Assembly (NCBI GenBank): GCA_020796225.1 | Contig: CM036762.1 | Coordinates: 57,120,240 to 57,184,239 of the forward strand | Direction: 5' to 3' | Length of the DNA: 64,000 nucleotides | Source of the DNA: Arion vulgaris | Taxonomy: Eukaryota > Mollusca > Gastropoda > Stylommatophora > Arionidae | Shown here: positions 35,401-45,234 of the stretch, piece by piece | Layout: each line of letters begins with the position of its first letter | How positions within the stretch are numbered: the stretch's first letter is position 1 | Notes under the pieces: model-generated | What the model was told of the DNA's origin: nothing | Seen by the model: the letters and a program-made list of their open reading frames with translations, nothing else | The model's database searches: none | Program-made: the position numbers and the translations under genes

Positions 35401-38400
35401 ATGCTCAATGTGTTCAATGTGTATTGAGACAGGCTGAGCTCGAAGACAATGGATGGAGTCGCTGGGGAGGTCTAAGCTGATAAAAATCAGTTTTATTTTC
35501 ATGCCAGGGCATGCAGGTGTAAGTGGAAATGAACGCGATGATAGGCTTGCAGGTATGGCTGCTGTAAAAACGGGCGCGCAATGACCAGGTTGATATTATA
35601 AATTCCCTAAGGGAGAGAGGCCGTGTACACAATTCAACTAATAGTGGTGAATCTACAACCCTAACCAGACTGCAAGAATATCAAATAAAATATGGTTTAG
35701 CTAGACAATAACAATAAAAGAAGAATAGTGAACCAACAAAGAACCGGTGTCGTTAGTTGCCACATACTGAGAGACATACTGAGGAGGAGATCGGAACACT
35801 TATGGACTAACTGGTTATACGTGTAGTGATGATGATACATCCACTAAACTGAGACTCGTACAAAATTTCAGTCATCTGCCCCATACTTTAGTCTATTGAG
35901 ACTACAAGAAAGAGTGTATAATGTTGTTTTAGTTGCTCATTGTTAGCCTGGCACATAATTTCATCCATATGTCAAAGACATGGGTATATCTAAGATAGAC
36001 TACCAGCAACAACGTGTTTTAGTTGCTCATTGTTAGACTGGTACAGAATTTCATCCATATGTCAAAGACATGGGTATATCTAAGACAGACTACCAACAAG
36101 AACATGTTTCCGTTTTTGCTATAATAATTCAGACATGCTGTTGTGTCGCATTTAGCAAAGATCCTTGAATAAACGTGTCTTATTCTTCTTCGTCTTTACG
36201 TTCTGTTTCGTAGGCTCGTCTAAACCATGAGATGGGGTACCTCTATGAAGTTGCATGTCAGTTGGTGTTCCTCGAGAGTTCCCCATAGCTTTCACTGTAA
36301 GCTTCGTTCATGAGGCCATGTTTCGTTTCGTTGGTGTATGATGGACATGACTGCAGGATGTGCTCTGGAGTCTGTTTTTCAGTCTGACGTGCGCTGTCTA
36401 AAGCCGCAGAATTGACTTCATTGTACCGGGTGTTACCCTATATGACTCGGTCCCTCTCCACAGAAATGACACGCCAGCTGCCGAGAGTATTGCGCAAAGA
36501 ACGAGCTCCGTAGCTCCAACAATAGTCCTATGGGTCTCTGGAAAAAAATGCACGCATGAACAGAACGGCTCTGTCGGATTCAAAGCCGCGACCTTCGGAA
36601 CACAAGGCAAAGTCATTACCACTTAACCACAGAGATCCACACAATCATTGAGTGTTGCATAAGCAGAATGGGGACCAAAACAATAATTCTCTACTAGAAT
36701 ACTGGATATAGCTTTTGCCTCTGTCATTGTGAAGCTGGACAATCTTCAACGTTTGTATTATGATTGAAACGGTTAGTTCAGCTTTGTAATGACAATGTTC
36801 CAGGTTCTATCCGGCGTTTGAGTCGGACCATGCAATGAAAAGTCTAACAAAATGTGCCTGGGTCATGCGTAGATTATATCTACAGCGATCTGGTTCTACA
36901 AGAAGAGACCATATAAGAAATGAGGAAATTAGAAGAACAGTCGGAACAACACCTGCTATTAGATTTATTGAAAAACAGAGACTCAAATGGTTTGGCCACT
37001 TGGTCAGAATGAACCCGAATACACCAGTTGCAAGAGCGTACAACCTGAAAATGGAATCATCAAGAGGAAAGGGCAGACCAAGAAAAAGATGGGTTGATAG
37101 AGTTACAGACATCTTAAAACTCCACCATACCACAACATATCAAGCTACCGAGCGTGCATTATCTCGGAAACCGATCATCAGTTAAACCTGCTACGCATAG
37201 CGGCAAAAAAGCAGAGAAGAACAAAAGAAAGAAAGAAGATCTGGTTCCTTGCAGGTTCTTATCTGCATCTAGTGTCAATTACATCCTGGTGTAGCGAAAA
37301 TGTGGGAGTTGGTGGGAATGAAGACATTGCCAGTCTGTCTACGTTAGAGTCTGCAGTAGTATTGTTCTTTTGGTTAGAAAAATACTGCTACTAGTACAGC
37401 TAATACTACAACCACTACTGCTGTTATTACTGCTACTTCTACAACCACTACTGCTGCTACAACTTTTACTACTACTACTGCTGCTAATAGTACTACCACT
37501 GCTACTATTACTATTACTGCTATAAAAATATTAAAAATTCCCTTAACCTTTTCAGACCGTAGGATATGAAGTGCCTGTCACTTAATACTTGTAGAACCTA
37601 GTGTGCAGAAGGTAGGAGGGCCAATTTCTTTCCTCAGATGTGGAACGTCACGTTTGTGATTAAACCTACAACCCTCTTGTGCCGACAGACGAGTGCTTAC
37701 GCATTACGATAATCGTCCCACATATTACTGCTACTACTGCTGCCGTTGCTGCTGTTGCTGCTGATACTACTAGTGCTACTACTTCTGTTGCTGTTAGTGC
37801 TACACTGCTGCTGATGCTGCTAGTGCTACTGCGCTGCTGCTGCTACTACGCTGTTGCCTGATACTGCTAGTGCTACTACTTCTGTTGCTGTTAGTGCACT
37901 ACGCTGCTGATGCTGCAGTGCTACTGCTGCTTGCTGCTGTGCTACTACTGCTGCGTGCGATACTGCTAGTGCTACTGCTGCGCTGACTAATGTTACACTG
38001 ACACTCTATTACAACTATTACCGCTGCTGCTGCTACTATTATTATTATTATTGAGATGCAGTAATTATGACTTCTAAATGATATTGCTGATATTGCCTAT
38101 TTGTACAATCGTTCTGATGTATCTCTACAGCACTGCCAGTTTACAGGAACAGGTAACAATGACCTAAGGGAGAATTTATATCTGTCTGTATTTGGAAACC
38201 GTTTCAAGTGAGTAATGCGAATTGACAGATTCTAAGCGTTTCAGATAAAGCAGTATAATAAACTAGAGTTTTTGTCAACCAGACATAGATAATTAGAGTT
38301 TAAATACAATCATATGTGAATAATTATAGTATAAATACAATCAGATGTAGATAATTATAGTTTAAATAAAATCGGATGTGAATAATTAGAGTTTAAATAA

Positions 38401-41400
38401 AATCAATGTGGAAGAACAAAGGAGACAAAAGAGAGTGTGAAACATACAAGGGTATCTCTCTTTTGAGCCAAATAGGAAAAATGTTTGCAAAAATATTGGA
38501 GCGAAGAGCAAGACATATATTAGAGCCCCAGTTAAGCAATAGCCAGTTTGGGTTTAGGAGGGGTAAGAGCTGCACATACGCAATATTTACACTAAGACAG
38601 ATCTGCGAACAAACAATTGAATACAATCAAAGTAAACAGCTTATATTTATAGACCAAGAAAAGGCATTTGATAGAGTAAACAGGGGCAAACTATGGAAGA
38701 TCCTTGAAGAATATGGCGTCCAGGGACAACTATTAGGTAATATCATGGCCTTATATCAAGATAGCCAGCGTACAGTAAGAACAACAGAAGGAATGACCGA
38801 CTGGTTCTCCATTACATCAGGTGTTAGACAAGGTTGTGTCCTCTCACCACTACTCTTTATTGCATATATGGATATAATAACTCAAGAGTCAAATTCAGAT
38901 AATGATGAAATAAATGAACTGCTGTTTACAGATGATCAGTGCCTGATATATCAAAACGAACAAGATCTACAACATCATATTGACACCTTGAACAAAAATT
39001 GTGTAAAACATGACATGAAAATCAACAACACTAAAACAGAAATAATGAATATGGGAAGAAAACATAATAATCTAGACATCCATGTCAATGACACTAAAAT
39101 AAACCAAGTGAAAGAATTCAAATACTTAGGAAGCATATTCACAGAAGACGGAAAACTGGATAGAGAGATAGAGACTAGAGTACAAACAGCAAATGCTGTA
39201 ACCTACCAGCTAGCCCCATTGTTAAGGCACCCAAAAATTTCACAGGCAGCTAAGCAACAGATGATCAACAGCATTTTTATACCTACTTTGTGTTACCAGA
39301 ACCAAACATGGACATTGAGCAAAGCGCAGTCAAAAAAAATAACTACATGTAAATGCGTTGCCTGCGAAAAGTTACCAACAACACAAGAAAAGACAGAATC
39401 ACCAACATCAGCATAAGAAAGAAAGTTGGCACAAAACCGTGCTTGAATTACATAGATAAACAAAGAATGAAGTGGTTTGGCCACTTAATAAGAATGCATC
39501 CAAACTCCACAGTATACAGAAGAGTCTTCTACAACAGAACATCGGAAAGAAGGCAAGAGGAAGACCACGGAAAAGATGGTTAGATGGTGTAGCAGAATCA
39601 TGTGAAAGAGCAAAGATAACAATCACACAAGCCACCAGAACAGCGCAAGACAAAAACAGAAAACCACGACACTGGGCAATAACCCAGTAGCAGTGTGACG
39701 ACAAAAGAAGAAGAAGAAATAAAATCAGATGTGAATAATTAGAGTTTAAATACAATCAAATGTGAATAATTAGTATACCCCATAACTATGTGTATTAACT
39801 TCTGACGCACACATGCATCTGACAACCTAGTATTCACTTTTATTTTTCAGAGACATTTATAGAAACAGTGATTCCACGATCAACATGTCGCACAATAATG
39901 ATTTCTCCAAACTTGTGACCAAAGTACAGATTCCAGATTTGCAATATGGAGATGAAAGCAAACCAAAAACAGCTTTGCGATGTTCAGGTTTAGCAATCAC
40001 AGAACCTCTTACTTCTGAAACGGCGTGGCATGTGACGTCATCGACTAACCATGACCCAATACTCGTCACCAAGCAACGAGAAATGACTTTAACCAATGAT
40101 AGCAAGTTATCAACACTAGATACTAGAGTCTGCAGTTCCCAAAAAGCACAAATCAATATAGAAAAATCATCAAAGAGATCAGAGTTTGAATATGTTGAGA
40201 TTGACGCAAGGAACGATGTAAAAGCCTCAGATAGATATCTAATTATCTATCTCAAGAGAGAGAGAATTTGTTCGATAAAGTTGATAATTTTTGGCAGTTT
40301 AGTGACAAGAATTATCCACAAACCGAGTCTAGTTCAGTTTGTCCACAAACACAGAAAAGAGATTTTATTTTTGAGAAAGAAGTCCAAAGCAGAGGTAGTA
40401 AACAAAATATGACCAGTGCTCATCACCTTTACATGGCGGATGTTGTCAATATCCATAGCAACACATGCAGCCATAACGACGCTTTTGACAAAGAAGATCT
40501 ATATGGACACCATGTCTAATAAGAAGGTTTGTAGGTGTAGTAAAAGAATAAACAGTGATAATAAAAGTAAACACATTAGGCATTACAGAAATGTTTGTGA
40601 AAATTACTACAACAATGAAGACAACCGAAATAACAGCAACGAGAATACTAAACGCTGCAAAGAAGATATGAATACAAACGACAATCATAATGATAACGAC
40701 AGCAGCGATAGTGAGATCGACTGTGTTTGTAGTGAGAATAATAAAATAGAGAAAGTTGAAGTTGAAGATGAGAGAAGTCGTAGTGGCTTATCGCCTACTG
40801 ACCAAAGTGTGGATGGTGCAAATAGTAAGACAGGATCAGAGGACTACGTGGAAGAATATACCACAACCCCTGTACACGATGACCTAGGTCTCACACAACA
40901 AGGAAACTGTTCAAATTTAGAAGAAAATATTATATATCCGTTCTCCACAGCCAACTATAATATAAAGAGAAGCAGTGAACTTAAACATTCCGAACTGTTT
41001 GAAACAAACACAACATGTCAATTGACATGTAGCGATGTTGAGCGACATCTGGATGGAAAGCAAGACAAGATTTGCTTCAACTCAAGCAACGAACAACTGC
41101 TTAACTTGTGTAGTCAAAGCGAGATGTCACAAAGCCACATAAATATGGACACTTTTTCTAACATACACGTAGAATTCGATAAAGAAAAAGACGTAATGAA
41201 TGTGTCTGACGTAGATCAAATCGACATTACAGATATAGTATGTTCAACTAATTTCGATATTAACAGTCCAGACTCTTTGAATGAAAATAACAGCCTTCAC
41301 ACAGACTTTTATTCATTATCTGATGTCTCACATTACGCGACTAGGGAAGCAGTATGTGAAGAAATATCTGTAGTCAAAGAACTTTGTGACAATGAGGTAC

Positions 41401-42890
41401 ATAAACCAGACATTCATATAGCCCCAACCGCAAGAGATGAGAATGTTGCAATAGTACATGCAGAGCACCCAAATATGAAAAGCACACATTTAGTTGCATG
41501 TATGAAAGACAAAAGGGCTTATGAAAATGTTGAAGTTGGAAATACAACAACAGAATTAAATGAAAGCTCTCTAGTGTTTAATATTGAACTTGCAAATCAT
41601 GTGGTACAAAAAGATACAGCTAATGTAATAAATTTCACAAAATTCAGTTTCAAAGATGTAGAGTCTGTCCATTTTTTAAGTCTCTTAACACAAAAACTGC
41701 AAGAATACGCCAACAAAGATACAGTAATGATACAACAAAAATCAGTCATCACATCAACTGAGAAAATGTCAAATATTCAATCAGATGAACCGTCAGTCAG
41801 GTTGACGAACACTGTCACACATGCAACAAATAATGATGACTTGTCCAGTAATACAGTAGAAAAGAACCCTTCTTCGTCAGTTAGACAGCAGCAAGACGAA
41901 CAGTTCTCCGCAGCAGCTTGTTCTTTATCTGCGTGTACAAGCATAGATTGTGCAATGCCCTTAAATGAAAGTCGTATTTTATCAAAGAAACTGCCATGCT
42001 CATCAGCTAAAGAGGGAAAGAAAAAAGATGTTCTGAAACAGACTTCTCAATATTTCACACATGAAGTGTTACGCAAGAAACATCGTAACAGTGGAACACG
42101 TGTTTCCGAGGAGGTAGTTAGCCAGGAATCTTCTGTATCTAGCCAGAAAAGAGGTCCAAGCCAAGATCTGCGTAGTAAATCCCTGATGTTTCTTAACGAT
42201 CAATGCCTTCCCGTATCAGAAGACACATTACAGCTGGAACCAAAAGTGAAGCAAATGGGTACGCAGACTGCACCTCCGGAGAAAACAGGGGCTGAGAGCA
42301 GCCAGACAGATATCTCTTACAAAGTGGACGTGTTTAAAACCATGGAATACGCAACTTCTCTATCGTGTGGTCATTCAAGAGACGACAGTTGTCAGGTGAC
42401 CACTGCCTGGGGATATGCTGCATCCAGAGAGCAACACCGAAACTCACAATTAAAACAGTCGACAGTTGGCCAGATACTTAGTAGGAGTGACAACCATATA
42501 ATTCAGCCTGAAGAAAAGAAGGAAGAAAGTGAGAAATGTCCCGATGTTTCTGGAACACAAAACGTGATCGAGGACAAGGGGTTAGTCCAGGCAAGCGAGA
42601 CAAATATTGATAGTTACAACAAAGCTAGGATACTGCGAGCAACTCAACGTCGTAAGAAACTTATGAACGAGATTGAAGAGATCACGTCTTTAGCGGATGC
42701 TTGCAACTGGCCCAGGTACGCCAACAAAAGCTACGTCTACGAGCAAAGAAATATGTTTGATGACTACATAGGCAGCAATCAAGTCAACGTTATAGATGCC
42801 ACGACGCAGAGCGTAGATCAACAAATTATTGGTACATTGACCATTGAATATTTGAATCCTTCAATTAACGGTCTTATTTATTTAAAATAG
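26417..42890 (+). CDS. Unrecognised six-exon protein, about 1187 residues
   Basis: The exons are 26417-26473, 27725-27889, 32906-32997, 34366-34498 (or from 34378, a 12-base alternative acceptor), 38131-38207 and 39851-42890. Every junction is GT-AG and all phases agree (0, 0, 2, 0, 2). The first ATG follows an in-frame TAA at 26378. The first ~195 residues look like a folded domain: EDITLENENRPFF, a basic RVEETRSRNQ segment, a hydrophobic YFIVMQRTLAIMV stretch, LYSIETDDEHLRPVHIQF, AYSMAMFLCYLLHK and LRENLYLSVFGNRF. The 3-kb last exon is low-complexity, rich in Ser/Asn/Asp/Glu. It holds a Cys/His cluster (CRCSK...HIRHYRNVC, about 40536-40602), two dynein-light-chain-like motifs (MGTQT and SSQTD, about 42256-42310) and a predicted C-terminal helix. 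Two compensating frame shifts (40250-40270; 40412-40519) probably reflect assembly error. I know no family for the N-terminal domain and assign no function. Confidence 0.72.
26638..26790 (-). mobile_element. SINE family F copy in intron 1 of the six-exon gene
   Basis: It shares TGTCCGTCTCTGATAGGACT and the GGTACCTTTGG block with 20880-21045. Confidence 0.7.
27602..27684 (+). mobile_element. Short hAT-type MITE, 83 bp
   Basis: The ends CAGCGTTTCCCAAACT and AGTTTGGGAACTGCTG are inverted repeats of the classic hAT type. The flanking 8-mers CTCCATCA (27594-27601) and CTCAATGA (27685-27692) agree at 6 of 8 bases. Confidence 0.7.
28030..28242 (-). mobile_element. SINE family B copy
   Basis: Reverse orientation; it begins with the A-rich end and reaches the GGGCAGGCGGGC head. 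It is joined head-to-head to a family A element, whose 5' end is missing. Confidence 0.8.
28243..28470 (+). mobile_element. SINE family A copy, 5' end replaced
   Basis: It starts at GGTGTAAGGAATAGAACC instead of the usual CCCGAGTGG head and carries the GTCGTAAGAGGCGACTAAGG core and a GAAGAAGAAA tail. Confidence 0.8.
28488..28892 (+). repeat. TAC-rich tract with a 65-bp repeat, 4 copies
   Basis: The 65-bp units start at TTACTAGCGCTGCAACATCA (28541, 28606, 28671 and 28736) inside (TAC)n-type DNA. Confidence 0.9.
28893..29140 (-). mobile_element. SINE family D copy
   Basis: Full-length and close to the copy at 3441, with head GGTGGCGTCTGTGGCCTAAG. It is next to the DNA transposon at 29156. Confidence 0.85.
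29156..31344 (-). mobile_element. IS630/Tc1/mariner-like DNA transposon with 105-bp inverted repeats
   Basis: The terminal inverted repeats 29156-29260 and 31240-31344 match at 104 of 105 bases and start TAGTCTGTCCATTAATTCGT. TA dinucleotides flank the element (29154-29155, 31345-31346), as expected for this superfamily. The internal transposase runs on the minus strand. It lies in intron 2 of the six-exon gene. Confidence 0.93.
29633..30830 (-). pseudogene. DDE transposase, frame-broken
   Basis: The N-terminal part carries a helix-turn-helix-like region, then HLIAARSKYLRQIRERRRQ and YLDESWVNAHHTNA (first catalytic Asp). A TGA interrupts the frame near 30550 and a shift falls near 30300. The intact C-terminal frame, 30196-29633, has CLVMDNASYHN (second Asp) and LPPYHAHLNPIELVWAKVK (catalytic Glu). 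I count 83 residues between the second Asp and the Glu, far more than the 34-39 of typical Tc1/mariner proteins. The 97% or better identity of the inverted repeats suggests recent mobility, so some breaks may be assembly errors. Confidence 0.88.
31380..31920 (+). mobile_element. LINE C-terminal fragment (WIGHTLRR family)
   Basis: The open stretch 31441-31830 reads KLRIFQSNVKSVLFYGSETW, RIEGIRWYDKITNEELRERT and RRWRWIGHTLRRLTGSVARH. This is the final third of an ORF2, with a frame slip near 31790. Confidence 0.88.
32160..32355 (+). repeat. About 58-bp tandem repeat, 3 copies
   Basis: Units contain GAACGAAAGGGAGGAAGGAT, ACAAGAGACAACATTGAATA and TATAGACAATATTTCAAG. Confidence 0.85.
32414..32579 (+). 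mobile_element. hAT-type MITE, copy 2
   Basis: 166 bp with the same CAGTGGCGGCTCG ends. Flanking 8-mers are ATGAGCAC (32406-32413) and ATGATCAC (32580-32587), 7 of 8 identical. Confidence 0.85.
32588..32800 (+). mobile_element. LINE C-terminal fragment (TPEGWRKRGRPK family)
   Basis: VTKTALRWTPEDKQKRRRSK and a final LSARGFTG with a stop match the end at 15690-15990. A (GA)n tract follows. Confidence 0.75.
32783..32832 (+). repeat. (GA)n microsatellite
   Basis: The AGAGAGAG run begins at the 3' end of the preceding LINE fragment and ends about 75 bases before exon 3 of the six-exon gene. Confidence 0.9.
33045..33425 (-). mobile_element. SINE family E copy split by a MITE
   Basis: The left part (33045-33217) and right part (33391-33425) of one family E element flank the MITE at 33218-33382, so the SINE was there first. 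Confidence 0.75.
33218..33382 (+). mobile_element. hAT-type MITE, copy 3, nested in a SINE
   Basis: 165 bp. Flanking 8-mers are GCCAGAAC (33210-33217) and ACCAGAAC (33383-33390), 7 of 8 identical. Confidence 0.85.
33430..34360. other. Intron 3 DNA of the six-exon gene
   Basis: It holds only a possible family F remnant near 33805-33835 (AGAGACGGACAATAAAA). Nothing else can be supported. Confidence 0.4.
34499..34985 (+). repeat. Intronic tandem duplication interrupted by a SINE
   Basis: The sequence after the exon 4 donor (GTAAGACTTGTACATAATTC) recurs at 34861 and, more diverged, near 34980. The family D SINE at 34606-34848 sits between the first two copies. Confidence 0.7.
34606..34848 (+). 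mobile_element. SINE family D, full copy
   Basis: Forward orientation; it shows the head GGTGGCGTCTGTGGCTTAGG, box B GTTCGAATCACGC and the GCTGGGGTTGATTC 3' part. Confidence 0.88.
35085..35215 (-). mobile_element. LINE C-terminal fragment (SSMEEIERV family)
   Basis: The minus frame reads NIGLSSMEEIERVAQDRA, typical of ORF2 ends. Other copies are at 49160-49320 and 61435-61560. Confidence 0.7.
35250..35830 (+). pseudogene. LINE RNase H/C-terminal remnant
   Basis: FMPGHAGVSGNERDDRLAG is visible near 35500-35560, and a later segment resembles the end of the 17750-18300 copy. Several frames are used. Confidence 0.65.
35925..36115 (+). repeat. About 83-bp tandem duplication
   Basis: TTTAGTTGCTCATTGTTAG and ATATGTCAAAGACATGGGTA occur twice in the same order. 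Confidence 0.8.
36395..36640 (-). mobile_element. SINE family G copy
   Basis: In reverse complement it opens GGATCTCTGTGGTTAAGTGG (box A), with box B CTTTGAATCCGAC and a GGAGCTACGGAGCTCGTTCT body. The second copy is at 63420-63600. Confidence 0.65.
36780..37235 (+). mobile_element. LINE C-terminal fragment
   Basis: RFIEKQRLKWFGHLVRMNPN then GKGRPRKRWVDRVTDILKLH, with a stop at 37183, is an ORF2 C-terminus related to the copy at 54480-54880. Confidence 0.85.
37380..38050 (+). repeat. (TAC)n/(GCT)n trinucleotide-rich tract
   Basis: Imperfect ACTACTGCT-type repeats run either side of a family H SINE fragment at 37535-37690. They end 80 bases before exon 5 of the six-exon gene. Confidence 0.85.
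37535..37690 (-). mobile_element. SINE family H fragment
   Basis: Pairs with 5290-5480 through CCTTTTCAGACC, GTGCCTGTCACTT and CCTAGTGTGCAG. Confidence 0.5.
38255..38404 (+). repeat. About 31-bp tandem repeat, split by a LINE
   Basis: Units of the type AATAATTAGAGTTTAAATAC run up to 38404 and resume at 39717-39770 after the LINE. Confidence 0.85.
38405..39716 (+). mobile_element. 5'-truncated LINE with reverse transcriptase, intron 5 of the six-exon gene
   Basis: The open frame 38406-39416 has RT motifs in order: NSQFGFRRGKSC, IFIDQEKAFDRVNRGKLW (motif A), VRQGCVLSPLLF, LLFTDDQCLIY (motif C, FTDD) and VKEFKYLGSIF. A frame slip near 39350 leads to the C-terminal KWFGHLIRMHPNSTVY and RPRKRWLDGVAESCERAK segments. 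The 3' tail is (GAA)n. AAATAAAATCA (38394-38404 and 39717-39727) is the target duplication. It lies in the same orientation as its host gene. Confidence 0.92.
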
Positions 42891-42891
42891 A

Positions 42892-43236
42892 CAAAGTAAA
42901 TTTGTGCTCGCATGCTAAATTGATTTTGTGTTTGACTTAATTAGGTACAATTTATTTTTCTTCTATCAATTATATCATTTTAACTGAATATATGTAATAA
43001 CTATACGTTTAACTAAATAAATATCGATGATTTTTATATGGACACTGCTGACTATCTTTCTCTTCTATCTCTCTGTCTTTCTCGTGCACTATCATCTGCT
43101 ATACTGGTTTTCTTAGACAATCGTGAAGTTCAACCGTGGTCTCCGATTGCATAAGGCCGACGAGCTTGTGTAAAAATTTTCGGAAATCAGACCACAACCG
43201 TCGCGTGACCTCTCATTCCAGTATTGTTAAATAAAA
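42892..43236. other. 3' flank of the six-exon gene
   Basis: Apart from the AATAAA at 43016 I see no coding or repeat signal. A moderately CpG-containing stretch at 43120-43215 is unexplained. Confidence 0.4.
43016..43021 (+). terminator. Polyadenylation signal AATAAA of the six-exon gene
   Basis: The first canonical AATAAA after the stop codon at 42888-42890 lies about 126 bases downstream, in AT-rich DNA. It fits a short 3' UTR that ends before the 57-bp array at 43239. Confidence 0.5.
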
Positions 43237-43238
43237 AC

Positions 43239-43995
43239 AAATTCAGTTTAGAAATAAGACAACATGATAAATCAAGGTTATAGTATGTTGCACATAAAAT
43301 TCAGTTTAGAAATAAGACAACATGATAAATCAAGGTTATATTATGTTACACATAAAATTCAGTTTAGAAATAAGACAACATGATAAATCAAGGTTATATT
43401 ATGTTACACATAAAATTCAGTTTAGAAATAAGACAACATGATAAATCAAGGTTATAGTATGTTACACATAAAATTCAGTTTAGAAATAAGACAACATGAT
43501 AAATCAAGGTTATATTATGTTACACATAAAATTCAGTTTAGAAATAAGACAACATGATAAATCAAGGTTATAGTATGTTACACATAAAATTCAGTTTAGA
43601 AATAAGACAACATGATAAATCAAGGTTATATTATGTTACACATAAAATTCAGTTTAGAAATAAGACAACATGATAAATCAAGGTTATATTATGTTACACA
43701 TAAAATTCAGTTTAGAAATAAGACAACATGATAAATCAAGGTTATATTATGTTACACATAAAATTCAGTTTAGAAATAAGACAACATGATAAATCAAGGT
43801 TATATTATGTTACACATAAAATTCAGTTTAGAAATAAGACAACATGATAAATCAAGGTTATATTATGTCACACATAAAATTCAGTTTAGAAATAAGACAA
43901 CATGATAAATCAAGGTTATATTATGTCACACATAAAATTCAGTTTAGAAATAAGACAACATGATAAATCAAGGTTATAGTATGTTACACATAAAA
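43239..43995 (+). repeat. 57-bp satellite, about 13 copies
   Basis: The unit begins AAATTCAGTTTAGAAATAAG and ends TTATATTATGTTACACAT. Only TATAGTA/TATATTA, GTTACA/GTCACA and one GTTGCA vary. Confidence 0.96.
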
Positions 43996-44224
43996 TTCAA
44001 CACTAATATATATTACTATTTATATTATGCATTGAGAAGCTTGTCTAAGCGAAATAATTGTATTGATTCAAGAAACACATTTGATAATTTTGTTTAGATT
44101 TGTCTCACTCGTAATTAATATACACTTCCGCTCAAGAGCAGGTGAATAATATTATAATCTATCGCTATTGTGTACTGTATTACCAGTACGTACAAGTGGA
44201 TAATGCGGTCTGAGAATAGCAATC

Positions 44225-44415
44225 ACAAATATTATACTTTTACTCATTCTTTCAGTAGCTTGTCCTGAGCAGAACTTTGTCACCCTAAGAGTCTTTCTTA
44301 ATTTCTCTCTCATAAGTAAGATGTACCGCTCCATCTCTACAGGAGTCATACATAAATCATCAGTCACATCCTGAATCCATCTTCTCCGTGGTTTTCCTTT
44401 CTCTTCTTTGTCGGG
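44225..44415 (-). mobile_element. LINE C-terminal fragment (QDVTD family)
   Basis: The minus frame reads GKPRRRWIQDVTDDLCMTPV and LRVTKFCSGQAT. Confidence 0.8.
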
Positions 44416-44789
44416 ATGTCGCATTCCATTGATGTCTTTTTATGTGTCCAAAAATTCTTAAATTACCTCTTTCTCATTTGTAACGGCAACCAGTTTTCTT
44501 TGATTTTAAGTTCGTTCTGGAAAGATCTATTTGTTCTCTTCTCTGTCCATGGTACACATAGACTCTTTTGTAACACTTATATTCATCATCATTATGAAGT
44601 AGCTTGACATCGTGTACACATTGTCGTCTAGGTCTTCCTCTCATTCATCTTCCAGGCATCATTCCCTTGAAAATTATTTTCTTTAGGCACTTATGTCGTT
44701 TGATGTGTGCGAAATATTAAATTATATTACTGCTAAAAAATATTGTTATTCATGGTGGAACATAAGTTTTTAACTGTGACTCTCTTAAA

Positions 44790-45015
44790 GTTAAATGCAT
44801 TTCCTTTACAGGACTTGCGAATCAACCCCAGCTTTTTAACGCTGTTTGTGATTTTCTAGGCATTATTACGTTCAGTAGTTTGCCACTGCTTTCTGAACGG
44901 GTGGTGCCATCGTTCTTTTGTAAAAATCCATGCGAAACAATCTGCAACCAAACTGTCCGCAGCGTGATTCGAACTCAGAACGTCAGGGTTAATAGACTGA
45001 GTCACTATCCCCTAC
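44790..45015 (-). mobile_element. SINE family D copy, head truncated
   Basis: It stops at GTCACTATCCCCTA, so the first 20 or so bases of the tRNA-like head are missing. Confidence 0.8.
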
Positions 45016-45234
45016 TGTGACTCTACCTAATTCAATTTTAAGTTGTCTTTTCTGCTGTGCCACGAGTTCCGTGGAACAGGCTCGGAATTTTACACATGAT
45101 TGTTACATTATTTGTATCTGTTTCTCATATGTTTGATAATTATGTTTACTAATGAGGTCAATGAACTAGTTTGTTTGTAACATAATCATATTCATTATAA
45201 GTTCAAAAATATCTCTGGGACTCCATTTACCTTG

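Noticed and set aside
36835..37185. A 116-codon intact frame that might be a host gene
   Set aside because: It is the conserved GHLVRMN...GRPRKRW end of a LINE ORF2, with relatives elsewhere in the window.
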